This document shows positions 7,167 to 15,636 of a stretch of 40,923 nucleotides of DNA, piece by piece (the stretch's first letter is position 1; each line of letters opens with the position of its first letter). The translations under genes and the position numbers were made by a program. Below the pieces are notes generated by a model that saw nothing but the letters and a program-made list of their open reading frames with translations, made no database searches and was not told where the DNA came from. Origin of the DNA: Bacillota bacterium (GTDB taxonomy: Bacteria; Bacillota; Clostridia; Christensenellales; UMGS416); the NCBI GenBank assembly GCA_023398815.1, contig JAEWRW010000032.1, positions 1 through 40,923 of the forward strand. The letters run 5' to 3'.

Positions 7167-7880
7167 CTAAAATGGCCAGGCCACGTTCTCGTTGTCCACC
7201 AGCACTAGCACATCCTCCTGCGGCCGGTCGGCCAGGAACTGGTAGGACGCCGCCAGCGCTGTTTCCTCCGGTTCCACCTTGCCCATCGTGCTCTTCTGGC
7301 CGGACATGTAGGAGCGCACCCAACCGGGGTGATAGAGCCGGAAGGTGAACCCCTGGGGGTAGAGCTCCCGGAACAGGAGCTGTACGGTCATGTTGAGGGC
7401 TGTCTTGGACATGGCGTAGACAAACCCCTCGCCCCGGTGGCAGACGCTGATGCTGCCGGCCTCCGATGAGACGAAGCACAGACGGCGCATGCCACCCTCC
7501 ACCGCCATGAGGGGCAGGAAGGCCCGCACCATGCGCAGCGCCCCCAGCACATTCACCTGCAGCACCGCCCGGCCTCGCTCCAGGTCCTTGAGCTCGCAGA
7601 TGCTGCCCACACCGCCACTGATGCCGGCGTTGTTGATGAGCAGATCGACCCGGCAGGTTTGCCCACGCACCGCTTTGGCCGCCGCCCGCACCGAGTCATC
7701 GCTGGCGACATCCAGCGGCAGCAGAATGAGCCGCTTGGGGTGCCCCTCACGCAGTTGGGCAAGCTCGGGCCACTGGGGCATGAACTGCCCGGCGAACACC
7801 CGCCAGCCCAGCTGCAGGAAACGCTCCACCAGGCCAAAGCCCACGCCCCGGTCCGCACCGGTGATGACCACCGTTTTCAT
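7167..7880 (-). CDS. Short-chain dehydrogenase/reductase (SDR)
   Basis: A 237-residue classical SDR: cofactor motif TGADRGVG (residues 7-14), NNAG (83-86), catalytic Ser near 139 (FVSSEAG), and Y155-x3-K159. It should reduce or oxidise a carbonyl/alcohol using NAD(P)(H); the substrate cannot be read from the sequence. Its ATG overlaps the stop codon of the upstream MFS transporter (ATGA), which indicates translational coupling. A degenerate SDR paralogue follows after 9 bases. The divergent LysR gene probably controls the three genes, so the substrate may be what the transporter imports or exports. Confidence 0.88.
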   Translation of the reverse strand: MKTVVITGADRGVGFGLVERFLQLGWRVFAGQFMPQWPELAQLREGHPKRLILLPLDVASDDSVRAAAKAVRGQTCRVDLLINNAGISGGVGSICELKDLERGRAVLQVNVLGALRMVRAFLPLMAVEGGMRRLCFVSSEAGSISVCHRGEGFVYAMSKTALNMTVQLLFRELYPQGFTFRLYHPGWVRSYMSGQKSTMGKVEPEETALAASYQFLADRPQEDVLVLVDNENVAWPF

Positions 7881-9103
7881 GGAATCAACTCCTCCGTGGT
7901 TTCGTTGTGCGCGGCTGGCCGCCTGCCCGCCAGCCAGAAGACCACCGTGGACACCAGAATGACCGCCGCACCGATGAGATACAGGTTGCGATACCCAACC
8001 GCACCGATGAGCCACCCGCCCAGCACATTGCCCACGATGCCGGCAAGGCCAAAATAGCACGCGTACGCGATGGTCTGATAGGTGGTGCGCAGGGCATCGG
8101 TGGCGATGGAATCGAGGTAATAGAGCGTGCCGATGGTGAAGAGCGCATAGGACGGGCCATCGAGCGCCGAGAGAAACAGCAGATCGGTGGGGCGGCTGGC
8201 AAAGGCATACCCCAGCTGCCACAGCAGGAAGAATGCCGCTGAGGCGCAGATCAGTGTCCTCGCGGGCAGCCGGGCCAGCAGGCGACGCGACAGGGTGAGC
8301 AGCACCGCCTCCGACACGAACATGATGGCGCTGCAGTAACCCACCATCTCCTTGGTGCCGCCCAGGCTCGCCAGCAGCGCCGGGTAGAAAGTGTATGCCG
8401 CCCGGTGGGGGAACTGCATGACGACCACAAAGACCAGAAACACGAGAAACGTGCGGTTGTGCAAAATCTTCCGGAGCCCCAAGTCCCGCACGCGCACGGG
8501 CTGCTCCCGCCGGGCATTCAATGGCAGCAGGAACACCACCACCCCCAATGCGATGAGTACCGCCGCGAAGAGCGGCAGGATCTGGGTGGTGTTGTGCCGC
8601 TGCAGGAAGAGCCCCGCCAGGACGCTGCTGGCCGCAAACCCCAGGCACCCCCACAGCTTCAGCTGCCCCACCGACCGGTTGTCGCCCACCTCTTTGAGGG
8701 AGTGCAGGCTCCAGATGTCCAGAAGGGAATTCTCCGCACTGGAAAAGAATGTGTAGGCGCAAAAACCCACGGCGATGACGACGAAGGCCTGCAGCGGCAC
8801 GAGCAGCAGCGACGCCAACCCCTGCCCCACCAGGCACAGCACCAGCGCGGTCTTGACCGACCGCAAGCGGTCGGACACGATGCCCCAAAAGGGCTGTGCC
8901 ACCAGAATCACCGCCGAGTTAAAGCCCATGACCAGCCCGATCCACTGCACCGAAAGGCCTTTCTCCTGCAGGTAGACGGTGAGGAACGGGTTGAAGATGG
9001 CCCGGGCCGACATGAAGAACAAATAGATGAGCGCGAACGCCACCTTGACGCGCAGCGCTCGGCGCGGCGGCGGAGCAGCCGGCAGCGCCTGGGGTTGTTC
9101 CAT
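7877..9103 (-). CDS. MFS transporter, LacY/nucleoside-symporter-like
   Basis: A 408-residue major facilitator with about 12 hydrophobic segments. The loop after the second helix carries the MFS signature region (WGIVSDRLRSVKTAL), and a basic loop splits the halves (LNARREQPVRVRD). The pattern resembles the MFS_1-like group of sugar and nucleoside proton symporters; the substrate is unknown. The start at 9101-9103 (MEQPQALP) is chosen because GGAGG lies 9 bases upstream; an in-frame start further upstream lacks a binding site. It is first of three genes, overlapping the SDR by four bases, with a promoter at 9311-9340. Confidence 0.85.
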   Translation of the reverse strand: MEQPQALPAAPPPRRALRVKVAFALIYLFFMSARAIFNPFLTVYLQEKGLSVQWIGLVMGFNSAVILVAQPFWGIVSDRLRSVKTALVLCLVGQGLASLLLVPLQAFVVIAVGFCAYTFFSSAENSLLDIWSLHSLKEVGDNRSVGQLKLWGCLGFAASSVLAGLFLQRHNTTQILPLFAAVLIALGVVVFLLPLNARREQPVRVRDLGLRKILHNRTFLVFLVFVVVMQFPHRAAYTFYPALLASLGGTKEMVGYCSAIMFVSEAVLLTLSRRLLARLPARTLICASAAFFLLWQLGYAFASRPTDLLFLSALDGPSYALFTIGTLYYLDSIATDALRTTYQTIAYACYFGLAGIVGNVLGGWLIGAVGYRNLYLIGAAVILVSTVVFWLAGRRPAAHNETTEELIP

Positions 9104-9310
9104 CTCTTTCTTCCTCCTCATTGCTTGGTGTTGGGCTTCCTCCGCAAAAGGCACCGAATGGCGCAACAGGCGAACCTGCTACGCCACCCAAGGACACCCA
9201 CGGTGGAGGAACCCGCAGGCGGCCGAACCATGGAAAAACGCTCGCGGAGCGGCGGATGCCACCCCGCCATGAAGGAACCGCACCCGCAGGCGCAGGCTGC
9301 CCACAACAGG

Positions 9311-9340
9311 AGTATACGTGCCGGCGGGGAACCGCGCCAA
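9311..9340 (-). promoter_or_regulatory. Promoter of the MFS-SDR operon
   Basis: On the minus strand, TTGGCG (9335-9340), 18 bases, TATACT (9311-9316). The leader is about 200 bases. The palindrome at 9361-9378 lies just upstream of this -35, the usual place for a LysR activator site. Confidence 0.6.
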
Positions 9341-9360
9341 TGCAAGATGCACATCGCCAT

Positions 9361-9378
9361 CATAACCCACCGGTTATG
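9361..9378. promoter_or_regulatory. Palindromic operator, probable LysR site
   Basis: CATAACC-CACC-GGTTATG, a perfect 7-bp inverted repeat lying between the two divergent promoters. It is 7 bases upstream of the -35 of the LysR gene and about 20 bases upstream of the -35 of the MFS operon. This placement suits autoregulation and activation by the LysR protein. Confidence 0.6.
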
Positions 9379-9384
9379 GATGCA

Positions 9385-9413
9385 TTGACAAACGAACAGG
9401 ATGGGGCTAGGAT
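9385..9413 (+). promoter_or_regulatory. Promoter of the LysR gene
   Basis: TTGACA (9385-9390), 17 bases, TAGGAT (9408-9413). The LysR start codon is 31 bases further on. Confidence 0.7.
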
Positions 9414-9443
9414 GAACGCAGAAACAGGTGGGGAGGGTACGCC

Positions 9444-10340
9444 ATGGAACTGACCCAACTGCGCTATTTCTGCGCCGTGGTGCAGCACGGCAGCATCACC
9501 GCCGCCGCCGAGGCGCTCTACGTCTCCCAACCGGCCTTGAGCAAGACCATCATCCACCTGGAGCGAGAGCTGGGGCACCCGCTCTTTGACCGCATCGGAA
9601 GGCGCATTCACCTGAACCCCAGGGGCCGCGCGTTCTACGAGCGGGTGAAGGATGCGCTCGACTTGATTGACAACGCCCAGAGCGAGCTCATTGACCTGGA
9701 GGAAACGATCACCGGCGAGGTGAACCTGCTGGTGCTGGCGGCCTCGTCGTGGATGGCCGACCTCATCGTGCGCTTCAAGCGGCGCTACCCCGCCATCCGC
9801 ATCCACATGCACCAACAGACCAGGTATGACCTGCGCCACAGCGAGCAATATGACTTCTGCATCTCCGCCACGCCGATGAACTACGCCAGCCTGGCGGTGC
9901 TGCCCCTGTTGACCGAGGAGATCGTGCTGGTGGCCTCCGCCCGCCACCCGCTGGCCGGGCGGGAGTCCATCGACCTGGCCGAGGCGGCGGAGTACGACTT
10001 CGTAGCCTACTCCCGCGGGCCCAGCCTGCGGGAGCTGATGGACAGCCTGTGCTACATGGCGGGGTTCACGCCCCGCATCGTGCTGGAGGGCGACAGTGTG
10101 GAGACGCTGCTGGCCTCCATCGGGGCGGAGATCGGCGTGTCTCTGCTGCCGCTGCGCACCTTCCGCAACCCGGCTGACACGGGGCTGGCCGTTGTGCACC
10201 TCCATCAACCGGCGGCACAGCGCACGGTGAACCTGACATGGTCGCCGGACAAATACATGCCCAAAGCTTGCCGCCTCTTCCGGGATTTCTGCCAATCCTA
10301 CTTTGAGCACCGGGAGAACGACACCGTTCCCCATTCATAA
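9444..10340 (+). CDS. LysR family transcriptional regulator
   Basis: A 298-residue protein. Residues 1-60 form the winged helix-turn-helix typical of LysR (MELTQLRYFCAVVQHGSITAAAE, then VSQPALSKTIIHLERELG). The rest is a two-lobed periplasmic-binding-protein-like effector domain. GGGAGGG precedes the ATG. It is divergent from the MFS-SDR-SDR operon, and a palindromic operator sits between the two promoters, so it likely activates that operon in response to a small molecule. The esterase gene downstream on the same strand has a related inverted repeat before it and may belong to the same regulon. Confidence 0.92.
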   Translation: MELTQLRYFCAVVQHGSITAAAEALYVSQPALSKTIIHLERELGHPLFDRIGRRIHLNPRGRAFYERVKDALDLIDNAQSELIDLEETITGEVNLLVLAASSWMADLIVRFKRRYPAIRIHMHQQTRYDLRHSEQYDFCISATPMNYASLAVLPLLTEEIVLVASARHPLAGRESIDLAEAAEYDFVAYSRGPSLRELMDSLCYMAGFTPRIVLEGDSVETLLASIGAEIGVSLLPLRTFRNPADTGLAVVHLHQPAAQRTVNLTWSPDKYMPKACRLFRDFCQSYFEHRENDTVPHS

Positions 10341-10356
10341 CCCTGGGGCTATGGGC

Positions 10357-10403
10357 CATAGAACGCCCATGTCCTATGTCCTCGGTTCCCCCGTTGTTAT
10401 AAT
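10357..10403 (+). promoter_or_regulatory. Esterase promoter with upstream inverted repeat
   Basis: An extended -10, TG-T-TATAAT (TATAAT at 10398-10403), without a good -35. An inverted repeat CATAG-N12-CTATG (10357-10378) covers the -35 position. Its spacing and ends resemble the operator at 9361-9378, suggesting control by an activator of the LysR type. Confidence 0.5.
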
Positions 10404-10437
10404 GAACCCAACGCCCAAACCGAAGGAGGGACCCCGT

Positions 10438-11907
10438 TTGGAAGCACAGATTTGCAATGGCCGCATCCACGGCACCGTCGAGGGAGGCATGCTGGCCTTC
10501 AAGAACATCCCCTTCGCCCAGCCGCCGGTGGGCCGCCTGCGGTTCCAGCCGCCCCAGCCTGCCACCCCCTGGGATGGCGTGCGGGATTGCACGGCCTACG
10601 GCCCGCGGCCCTGCCAGAACCCGCCGCCCTGGAGCCTGGACCGTCACACGGCCCAATACAGCGAGGATTGCCTGAACCTGAACGTGTGGACCCCCGCAGC
10701 CGACGGGGGCCGTCGGCCCGTGCTCTTCAACATTTATGGCGGCGGGCACATGGAGGGTTCCAACTCCGAACAGGAGCGGGAGGGCTGGAGGCTGGCCCAT
10801 GGCCAGGATGTGGTGGTGGTAGCCCCCAACTACCGCGTGGGGCCGCTGGGGTACCTGTACCTCCCCCACCTGCTGGGCGGGGCCTACGCCGCCAGCGGCA
10901 GCCTTGGCCTGCTAGACCAGATTGCCGCCCTGCGCTGGGTGCAGGAGAACATCGCCGCGCTGGGTGGCGACCCTAACCGGGTGACCATACTGGGGCAATC
11001 CGCCGGCGGCAAGTCGGTGTGCAGCCTGCTGGCCGCGCCGGGGGCTCAGGGGCTCTTCCAGCGGGCGGTGGCCATGAGCGGCGCACTGCAGTGCATCACC
11101 GACACCAAGACCGACCGGGCGCTGACGCGCAACTTCCTGGCGGCAATGAAGCTGAAAGAGAGTGACGCCGCCCAGCTGCTCACCTGCCCGGTGGAGAACC
11201 TGCTGGCCGCCCAGGAGGTGGCCAGCGAGACCTATTTCAAGGCTGAGAGCTACGGCCCCACCGCCGACGGCGTGGTGCTGCCCACCGATGTGGCCGGCAA
11301 CATCCGTGCCGGTGGCACCACCCCGGTGCCCGTGCTCCTGGGTCACACGCGGGAGGAACTGTGCCTGCCGCCCGACGCCGACCGCACCGACATCGGCGAC
11401 GAGGCCGTGGCCCGCCGCATGGTGTGGAAGTTTGGCGACAACGCCCCACTGGTGATGGAGCGCTACCATGCCGCCCGCCGGACGATGGACTTTGCATCGG
11501 CCTACGGGGCCGTCGCCACCGAGTATACCTATGTGCAGGGTGGCCAGCGCACAGCCGAGCTGCTGCTGGGGGCGAACTATCCCCTCTGGCTCTACCGGTG
11601 GGACTTCCGCGGTGGCTGGCTGGCCCACCATTCCTCCGACAACGAGGCGCTCTTTGGCACCTCCAACCCCCAGAAGGTGGCACGGGAGCCCGAAGCCACC
11701 GCCCGGTTGGAGCAGGAATTCCAGCAAGTCGTCTTGAACTTTGCAGAGGGGAACGCTCCCCAGGCCAACACCCTGCCCACCTGGCCCACCTGCACCCGCA
11801 CCCACTGGCAGCGGATGATCTTTGACGGCACCAGCCGGGTGGAGGACATGCCGGCGGCGGGCTACGACCGGGCCTTCCCCCTGCAGGTGATGAAGCTGCA
11901 ATACTGA
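10438..11907 (+). CDS. Type B carboxylesterase (alpha/beta hydrolase)
   Basis: A 489-residue type B carboxylesterase. It has the family signature SEDCLNLNVW (75-84), oxyanion-hole GGGH (101-104), nucleophile S188 in GQSAG (the family usually has GESAG), a likely acid near E306, and a His at 397-398 in HHSSDNEALFG. It hydrolyses carboxylic esters; the substrate is unknown, and with no signal peptide it should be cytoplasmic. I place the start at TTG 10438 because GAAGGAGGG lies 7 bases before it and the in-frame ATG at 10403 overlaps the -10 hexamer. A ThuA-like gene follows after 17 bases. Confidence 0.9.
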   Translation: MEAQICNGRIHGTVEGGMLAFKNIPFAQPPVGRLRFQPPQPATPWDGVRDCTAYGPRPCQNPPPWSLDRHTAQYSEDCLNLNVWTPAADGGRRPVLFNIYGGGHMEGSNSEQEREGWRLAHGQDVVVVAPNYRVGPLGYLYLPHLLGGAYAASGSLGLLDQIAALRWVQENIAALGGDPNRVTILGQSAGGKSVCSLLAAPGAQGLFQRAVAMSGALQCITDTKTDRALTRNFLAAMKLKESDAAQLLTCPVENLLAAQEVASETYFKAESYGPTADGVVLPTDVAGNIRAGGTTPVPVLLGHTREELCLPPDADRTDIGDEAVARRMVWKFGDNAPLVMERYHAARRTMDFASAYGAVATEYTYVQGGQRTAELLLGANYPLWLYRWDFRGGWLAHHSSDNEALFGTSNPQKVAREPEATARLEQEFQQVVLNFAEGNAPQANTLPTWPTCTRTHWQRMIFDGTSRVEDMPAAGYDRAFPLQVMKLQY

Positions 11908-11924
11908 AGAGGAGAGGAACAACC

Positions 11925-12569
11925 ATGAAGGTACTTGTGATCTGTGACGACCTGTGGCACCCCGCTGAGGTTATCGAAAAGGGGCTTGCGGCCTGGGGCG
12001 ACCCGCGCTTCCAGTTCGACATCGTCAAGGCGGCCAAGGACATCCTGACCCCCGAGCGCATCGCCGAATACCCGGTGATCCTGTGCTGCAAGGGCGACAG
12101 CGTGACCTCCGCCAACAACGCCCCGTGGTTTGAGGATGGCGTGACCGAGGTGCGCCCGGCGGAGTTTGAGGAGTATGTGCGGGCCGGCGGCGGGTTTGTG
12201 AGCCTGCACGCCAGCAACACCGCTCGTGCCGGCAGCCCCATGGCCGCGTTTGTGGGCAACTCCTTCGTGGGCCACCCCCCGCGCTGTGGGGTGGACATGG
12301 AGATCACCGCTGAGCATGCCGTCACCGCCGGTGTGGAGCCCTTCCACATCCGCGACGAGCACTACGAGCTCGCCCTGTGCGCGCCCGACGCCGAGGTGTT
12401 CCTGCACTCCCAGTCCGCCACCGGCGGGCGACAGGTGGCCGGGTACTCCCGCCAGATGGGCGAGGGGCGCCTATGCGTGCTGACGCCCGGCCACACGCTG
12501 GATGTGTGGCTGCACCCGCAGTTCCTGCGGCTGCTGGGCAACGCGCTTGCCTGGTGTGCGCGGGCATAG
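11925..12569 (+). CDS. ThuA-like (trehalose utilisation) domain protein
   Basis: A 214-residue protein with the class I glutamine-amidotransferase-like fold of the ThuA family. It starts MKVLVICDDLWHPAEV and has the central GGGFVSLHASNT segment and a C-terminal GEGRLCVLTPGHT stretch. ThuA proteins occur in sugar catabolic clusters; their reaction is poorly defined. AGGAGAGGA precedes the ATG. It follows the esterase after 17 bases, so the two are probably cotranscribed. It is not next to the Gfo/Idh genes with which ThuA proteins are often found. Confidence 0.8.
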   Translation: MKVLVICDDLWHPAEVIEKGLAAWGDPRFQFDIVKAAKDILTPERIAEYPVILCCKGDSVTSANNAPWFEDGVTEVRPAEFEEYVRAGGGFVSLHASNTARAGSPMAAFVGNSFVGHPPRCGVDMEITAEHAVTAGVEPFHIRDEHYELALCAPDAEVFLHSQSATGGRQVAGYSRQMGEGRLCVLTPGHTLDVWLHPQFLRLLGNALAWCARA

Positions 12570-12573
12570 GCCC

Positions 12574-13668
12574 ATGAAACACCCAAAACCGTTTGTTCTG
12601 CTGTGGCTGGCGTTGGCGCTGTTGCTGACGCCGGCCACCGCACTGGCGGATTATGGCCCCCACGGAAGGGCTACCGTTGTCTTCCACGGTCTGGAGCAGG
12701 AGGAGTACTGGGCGACACTGCTATCGACGCAGGACATCTTTCCCAATGGCTACATCTACCAGGACGGAGGCACCAAAAAAATCGACGAAGCCGACAGCTC
12801 CGGGCAAGTTTGGGAAAAGTTCCAAGCCTATCAGGACCTGGACGGCTATCAGTTCCTGCAGTTCTATGAGGATTGCAGCGACAGCGACTCCCTGGAATGG
12901 AGCTATTACCCGCCACCTAACTTCAAAATCCTGCTCTACCTGCCGGAGAAGGACAGCTACGTGCTCTGTGGTGACACTTACAGCAGCGTGCTGCTGGGTT
13001 GCACCTACTCGGTCACGGTAAACACCCGCGCCATCAAACCCCACACCACCGTGACCAACGCCACAGTTGTGACCCGTCAGTATGACTCTCTTTGGCAGGG
13101 GCTGCGCTTTGCCTTTCGGTGTTTCGTGACCATCCTACTGGAGTTGTGGGTTGCAGCTCAGTTTGGATACACCCTTTTCCATCAGCGCCGCGTCATCGTG
13201 CGAACGAACATCGCCACCCAACTGGCTTTAAACATCCTTCTAAACTTTGCCTTTTCGCGATTGAACTTCCTGATGTTCCTTGCCCTCTACGCCCTGTTGG
13301 AGTGCGGCATCGTGGCGGTGGAAGCGTGGGTGTACCAGCGTCGGTTCGACCCCGCCCAGCGCAACCGCGAGGAAGTGGACGCTGAGCAATATGCCGCATG
13401 GGAGAAGGCCCAGGATGAAGCGTGGCGCAGAGCCTGCCAACCGCATTCGGGCGAGAACTGGCTCACCTATGAGCGGCGACTGGAAGAACACCGTCGCCAG
13501 CGCGAACAGGAGCGCCAACACTGGGAGGAGGGACGCCAACAGCGCTTGGAGCAGGAACGTGCCATGCGCAAGCCCACCTGGTACGCAGCAATGTACTCGC
13601 TGGCAGCAAATCTCCTGTCGTTTGGCACGGGGTTGTTTTTGTCTTCCTTGGTACCTGGCGTTTTTTAG
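12574..13668 (+). CDS. Secreted-domain membrane protein with cytoplasmic coiled coil
   Basis: A 364-residue protein starting MKHPKPF. It has a signal peptide (about 1-25, ending near ALA), an extracytoplasmic domain of about 160 residues containing a few Cys, and about three membrane segments between residues 175 and 265. A charged, Glu/Arg/Gln-rich helix, probably a coiled coil, spans about 268-335, and a final hydrophobic stretch near 345-362. I do not recognise a named family. The start lies 4 bases after the ThuA stop and has a weak binding site, so translation may be coupled. A role in signalling across the membrane is possible from the layout only. Confidence 0.65.
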   Translation: MKHPKPFVLLWLALALLLTPATALADYGPHGRATVVFHGLEQEEYWATLLSTQDIFPNGYIYQDGGTKKIDEADSSGQVWEKFQAYQDLDGYQFLQFYEDCSDSDSLEWSYYPPPNFKILLYLPEKDSYVLCGDTYSSVLLGCTYSVTVNTRAIKPHTTVTNATVVTRQYDSLWQGLRFAFRCFVTILLELWVAAQFGYTLFHQRRVIVRTNIATQLALNILLNFAFSRLNFLMFLALYALLECGIVAVEAWVYQRRFDPAQRNREEVDAEQYAAWEKAQDEAWRRACQPHSGENWLTYERRLEEHRRQREQERQHWEEGRQQRLEQERAMRKPTWYAAMYSLAANLLSFGTGLFLSSLVPGVF

Positions 13669-13856
13669 GATGCAGTGCCGTTCAACCGAGCCAACAACCG
13701 TCAGGGGTATCGTCAAGGAACGCTGGGAGAGTGCGGCATGGACTGGGCCAGCACACCGATGCGCTCTATGCCGGCTGCGCTACACCGGCGGGCGTGGCCT
13801 TCACCGCGCTGGAAGAGTTCTGACCCAACGCCCGTCCACCCGAAGGAGGGGCAGAA

Positions 13857-14378
13857 ATGGACTGGAGAGACGACCGCATCGGCGCTTGTCTGCGGGGCGA
13901 GAACCCCACCCTGATGACCCGCATGAAGAGCGGCTTCGCCGTCATTGGAGACAACCAGCTTTTGCCGGGGTATTGCGTGTTGCTGCGGTATCCGCAGGTC
14001 GCCTCCCTCAACGAGTTGTCGCCGGCGGAGCGAAGCCAGTACCTGCTGGATACCACGCTCATCGGCGACGCCATCCTGCGTGTGTGCCAGCCGCTGCGCG
14101 TCAACTACCTGACGATGATGAACCTCGACCATTCCCTGCACACCCACATCGTGCCCCGGTACGACTGGGAGCCGATGGAATACCGCAGCCTGCCCAGCTT
14201 CTTCTACCCTAGGGAGCAGCGCGACCGACGCAGATACGACTTTGCACAGGAGCGGTTCCGCACATTAAAGAGCCAGTTGACCCAAGCGCTGCTGGCTGCC
14301 ATGGAGGAAACCGGGCAACAGGCATGCGAACATCCAATCCCCTTTCCCGCACGTTGGGCGAAATCATTACCGTTGTAG
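13857..14378 (+). CDS. HIT family protein
   Basis: A 173-residue histidine-triad protein. The motif is in LDHSLHTHIVPRYDW, matching HxHxHxx of nucleotide hydrolases and transferases such as Fhit or Ap4A phosphorylase-like proteins, with a preceding hydrophobic strand (NYLTMMN). It should act on nucleoside mono- or dinucleotide phosphates; the exact substrate is unclear. AAGGAGGGG lies 5 bases before the ATG. The C-terminal 40 residues are charged and less conserved in appearance. It is followed by a gap and then a gene with its own promoter. Confidence 0.8.
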   Translation: MDWRDDRIGACLRGENPTLMTRMKSGFAVIGDNQLLPGYCVLLRYPQVASLNELSPAERSQYLLDTTLIGDAILRVCQPLRVNYLTMMNLDHSLHTHIVPRYDWEPMEYRSLPSFFYPREQRDRRRYDFAQERFRTLKSQLTQALLAAMEETGQQACEHPIPFPARWAKSLPL

Positions 14379-14463
14379 ACCAGGAAACACCCAAACCACC
14401 ACATACTGGGGTGCCAACCTGCAAAAAAACCGCCAAAACCCCGCACATTCGCTATATTTTGTA

Positions 14464-14492
14464 TTGGAAAAAAAAGGTACTTCTGTTATACT
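14464..14492 (+). promoter_or_regulatory. Promoter of the HD-domain gene
   Basis: TTGGAA (14464-14469), 17 bases, TATACT (14487-14492). It overlaps the 5' part of the open frame, which supports a translation start downstream at 14557. Confidence 0.7.
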
Positions 14493-14556
14493 ACAAGATG
14501 TAGCATTTATCGACATCGCGCACCATTGGGGGTGTGCGGGGGCGGAGGGTTCGCAG

Positions 14557-15261
14557 TTGGCTACCGAGGAACGACCCTGGCTTTCCAAACTGAAGGACGA
14601 TATCTACCGCTCCACCACGGCAGCCGCCGTGGAATTTTGGCCCCCCCGGGGGGAAGAACCCCTCCCCTATTTCAATTTCCGTCTGGAGCATATTTTGCAG
14701 GTGGAGCGTGACGCGTTGCGCATCACCAAGGTGGAACACGGCGACGAAGAAGTCGTGCTGGCCGCCGTGTGGGTTCACGACCGCTTCCAGCCCCAGTTTG
14801 GCGGCAAGCAGCACGCGGCGTCGGGTGCCCGTTGGGCCCTCGATCATTTGGCGTCCCTGGGGTTCCCGGCCTACAAAGTGCCCCAGGTCAGCCAGGCCAT
14901 TGCCCTGCACAGCCGCCACACCATGGACATCCCCTCAGACTGCCGGGAGGCCCGCATCCTCTGGGATGCCGACCATGTGGCCCGCACCGGGCCGGTGGAT
15001 CTGCTGCACTACGTGCTGTGCCACTCGGCGGAGGATTTCCTGCAGGGGCTGCCGGCCAACAACCGGTTCCCGTCGGGCTCCATCAACATCCGAGACTTTC
15101 TGCCCATGCTCATGGAACGCCGGCCTCAGCTCTACCGCATGGATTGGTTCTACTTTGACGAGACGCGCCGCATGGCGCGGGATCGTATGACTGCCTCGCG
15201 CATGTTCCTCGATAGTCTGGAAGACCAGGTGCTGGCCCGCACCATGCCACGCGTCGACTAG
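14557..15261 (+). CDS. HD superfamily phosphohydrolase
   Basis: A 234-residue protein with the metal-binding residues of the HD fold: H45 (FRLEHILQVE), H74-D75 (VWVHDRF), H118 (IALHSRH) and D137 (WDADHVAR). Such proteins are metal-dependent phosphohydrolases acting on nucleotides or related phosphates. The frame is open from 14464, but a good promoter lies inside that part. I therefore choose the TTG at 14557, which has GGAGGG 7 bases upstream, giving MATEERPWLSK. It is followed directly by repeat copy 3, which has the opposite orientation. Confidence 0.8.
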   Translation: MATEERPWLSKLKDDIYRSTTAAAVEFWPPRGEEPLPYFNFRLEHILQVERDALRITKVEHGDEEVVLAAVWVHDRFQPQFGGKQHAASGARWALDHLASLGFPAYKVPQVSQAIALHSRHTMDIPSDCREARILWDADHVARTGPVDLLHYVLCHSAEDFLQGLPANNRFPSGSINIRDFLPMLMERRPQLYRMDWFYFDETRRMARDRMTASRMFLDSLEDQVLARTMPRVD

Positions 15262-15267
15262 CTAGCG

Positions 15268-15607
15268 TTTCGCGTCCGACGCTGCGGCGACGTCCGCGCG
15301 TTGAACAACTTCACCTTGTTTCCGCCATCGCCGTATACGCCTTACGCGCCATCCGGGCGCTAAGGCATTGTTGCGCAATGCCTTCACGGCGCACACGGTT
15401 GAGCGCACATCCCGTGCGCTCGAGCCGGCGCACATGTCGCCGACCGGTCTTTTTGCTTTTTAGGCTCATGCCGATTTCATTCGGGAAACGTCGCCGCGGG
15501 CGGGTAGGAGGGTTTTGCCTCTTGTTAAGGCATTGGCGTTCCTCCCGCCGAATGAATCGTCGGTCGGTTCCGATTACGTTTGTCATACCTGTTGTCTGGA
15601 TACACCT
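15268..15607 (-). repeat. Dispersed structured repeat, copy 3
   Basis: It lies between the convergent HD and azoreductase genes and reads on the minus strand. It shares with copies 1 and 2: GTGT near its 5' end, GATTCATTCGGCGGGAGG (15541-15558 region), GTCGGCGACATGTGCG (15429-15444), a GAGCGCAC-GGGAT-GTGCGCTC hairpin (15401-15421), module A GGCATTG-CGCAA-CAATGCC (15364-15382), CTTAGCGCCCGG, GCGTAAGGCGT, and a final hairpin with GTCGC-CGCA-GCG. The stem sequences differ from the other copies by paired changes. Module B is missing, making this copy shorter. Confidence 0.75.
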
Positions 15608-15636
15608 TTTTGCCTCTCTATTGAGGCGGGCAGCGT

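Noticed and set aside
13676..13822. A possible C-terminal gene remnant: the frame ending at 13822 reads HTDALYAGCATPAGVAF and then ALEEF and a stop.
   Set aside because: It looks protein-like but is short, has no start codon or clear upstream continuation, and I cannot assign it to a family.
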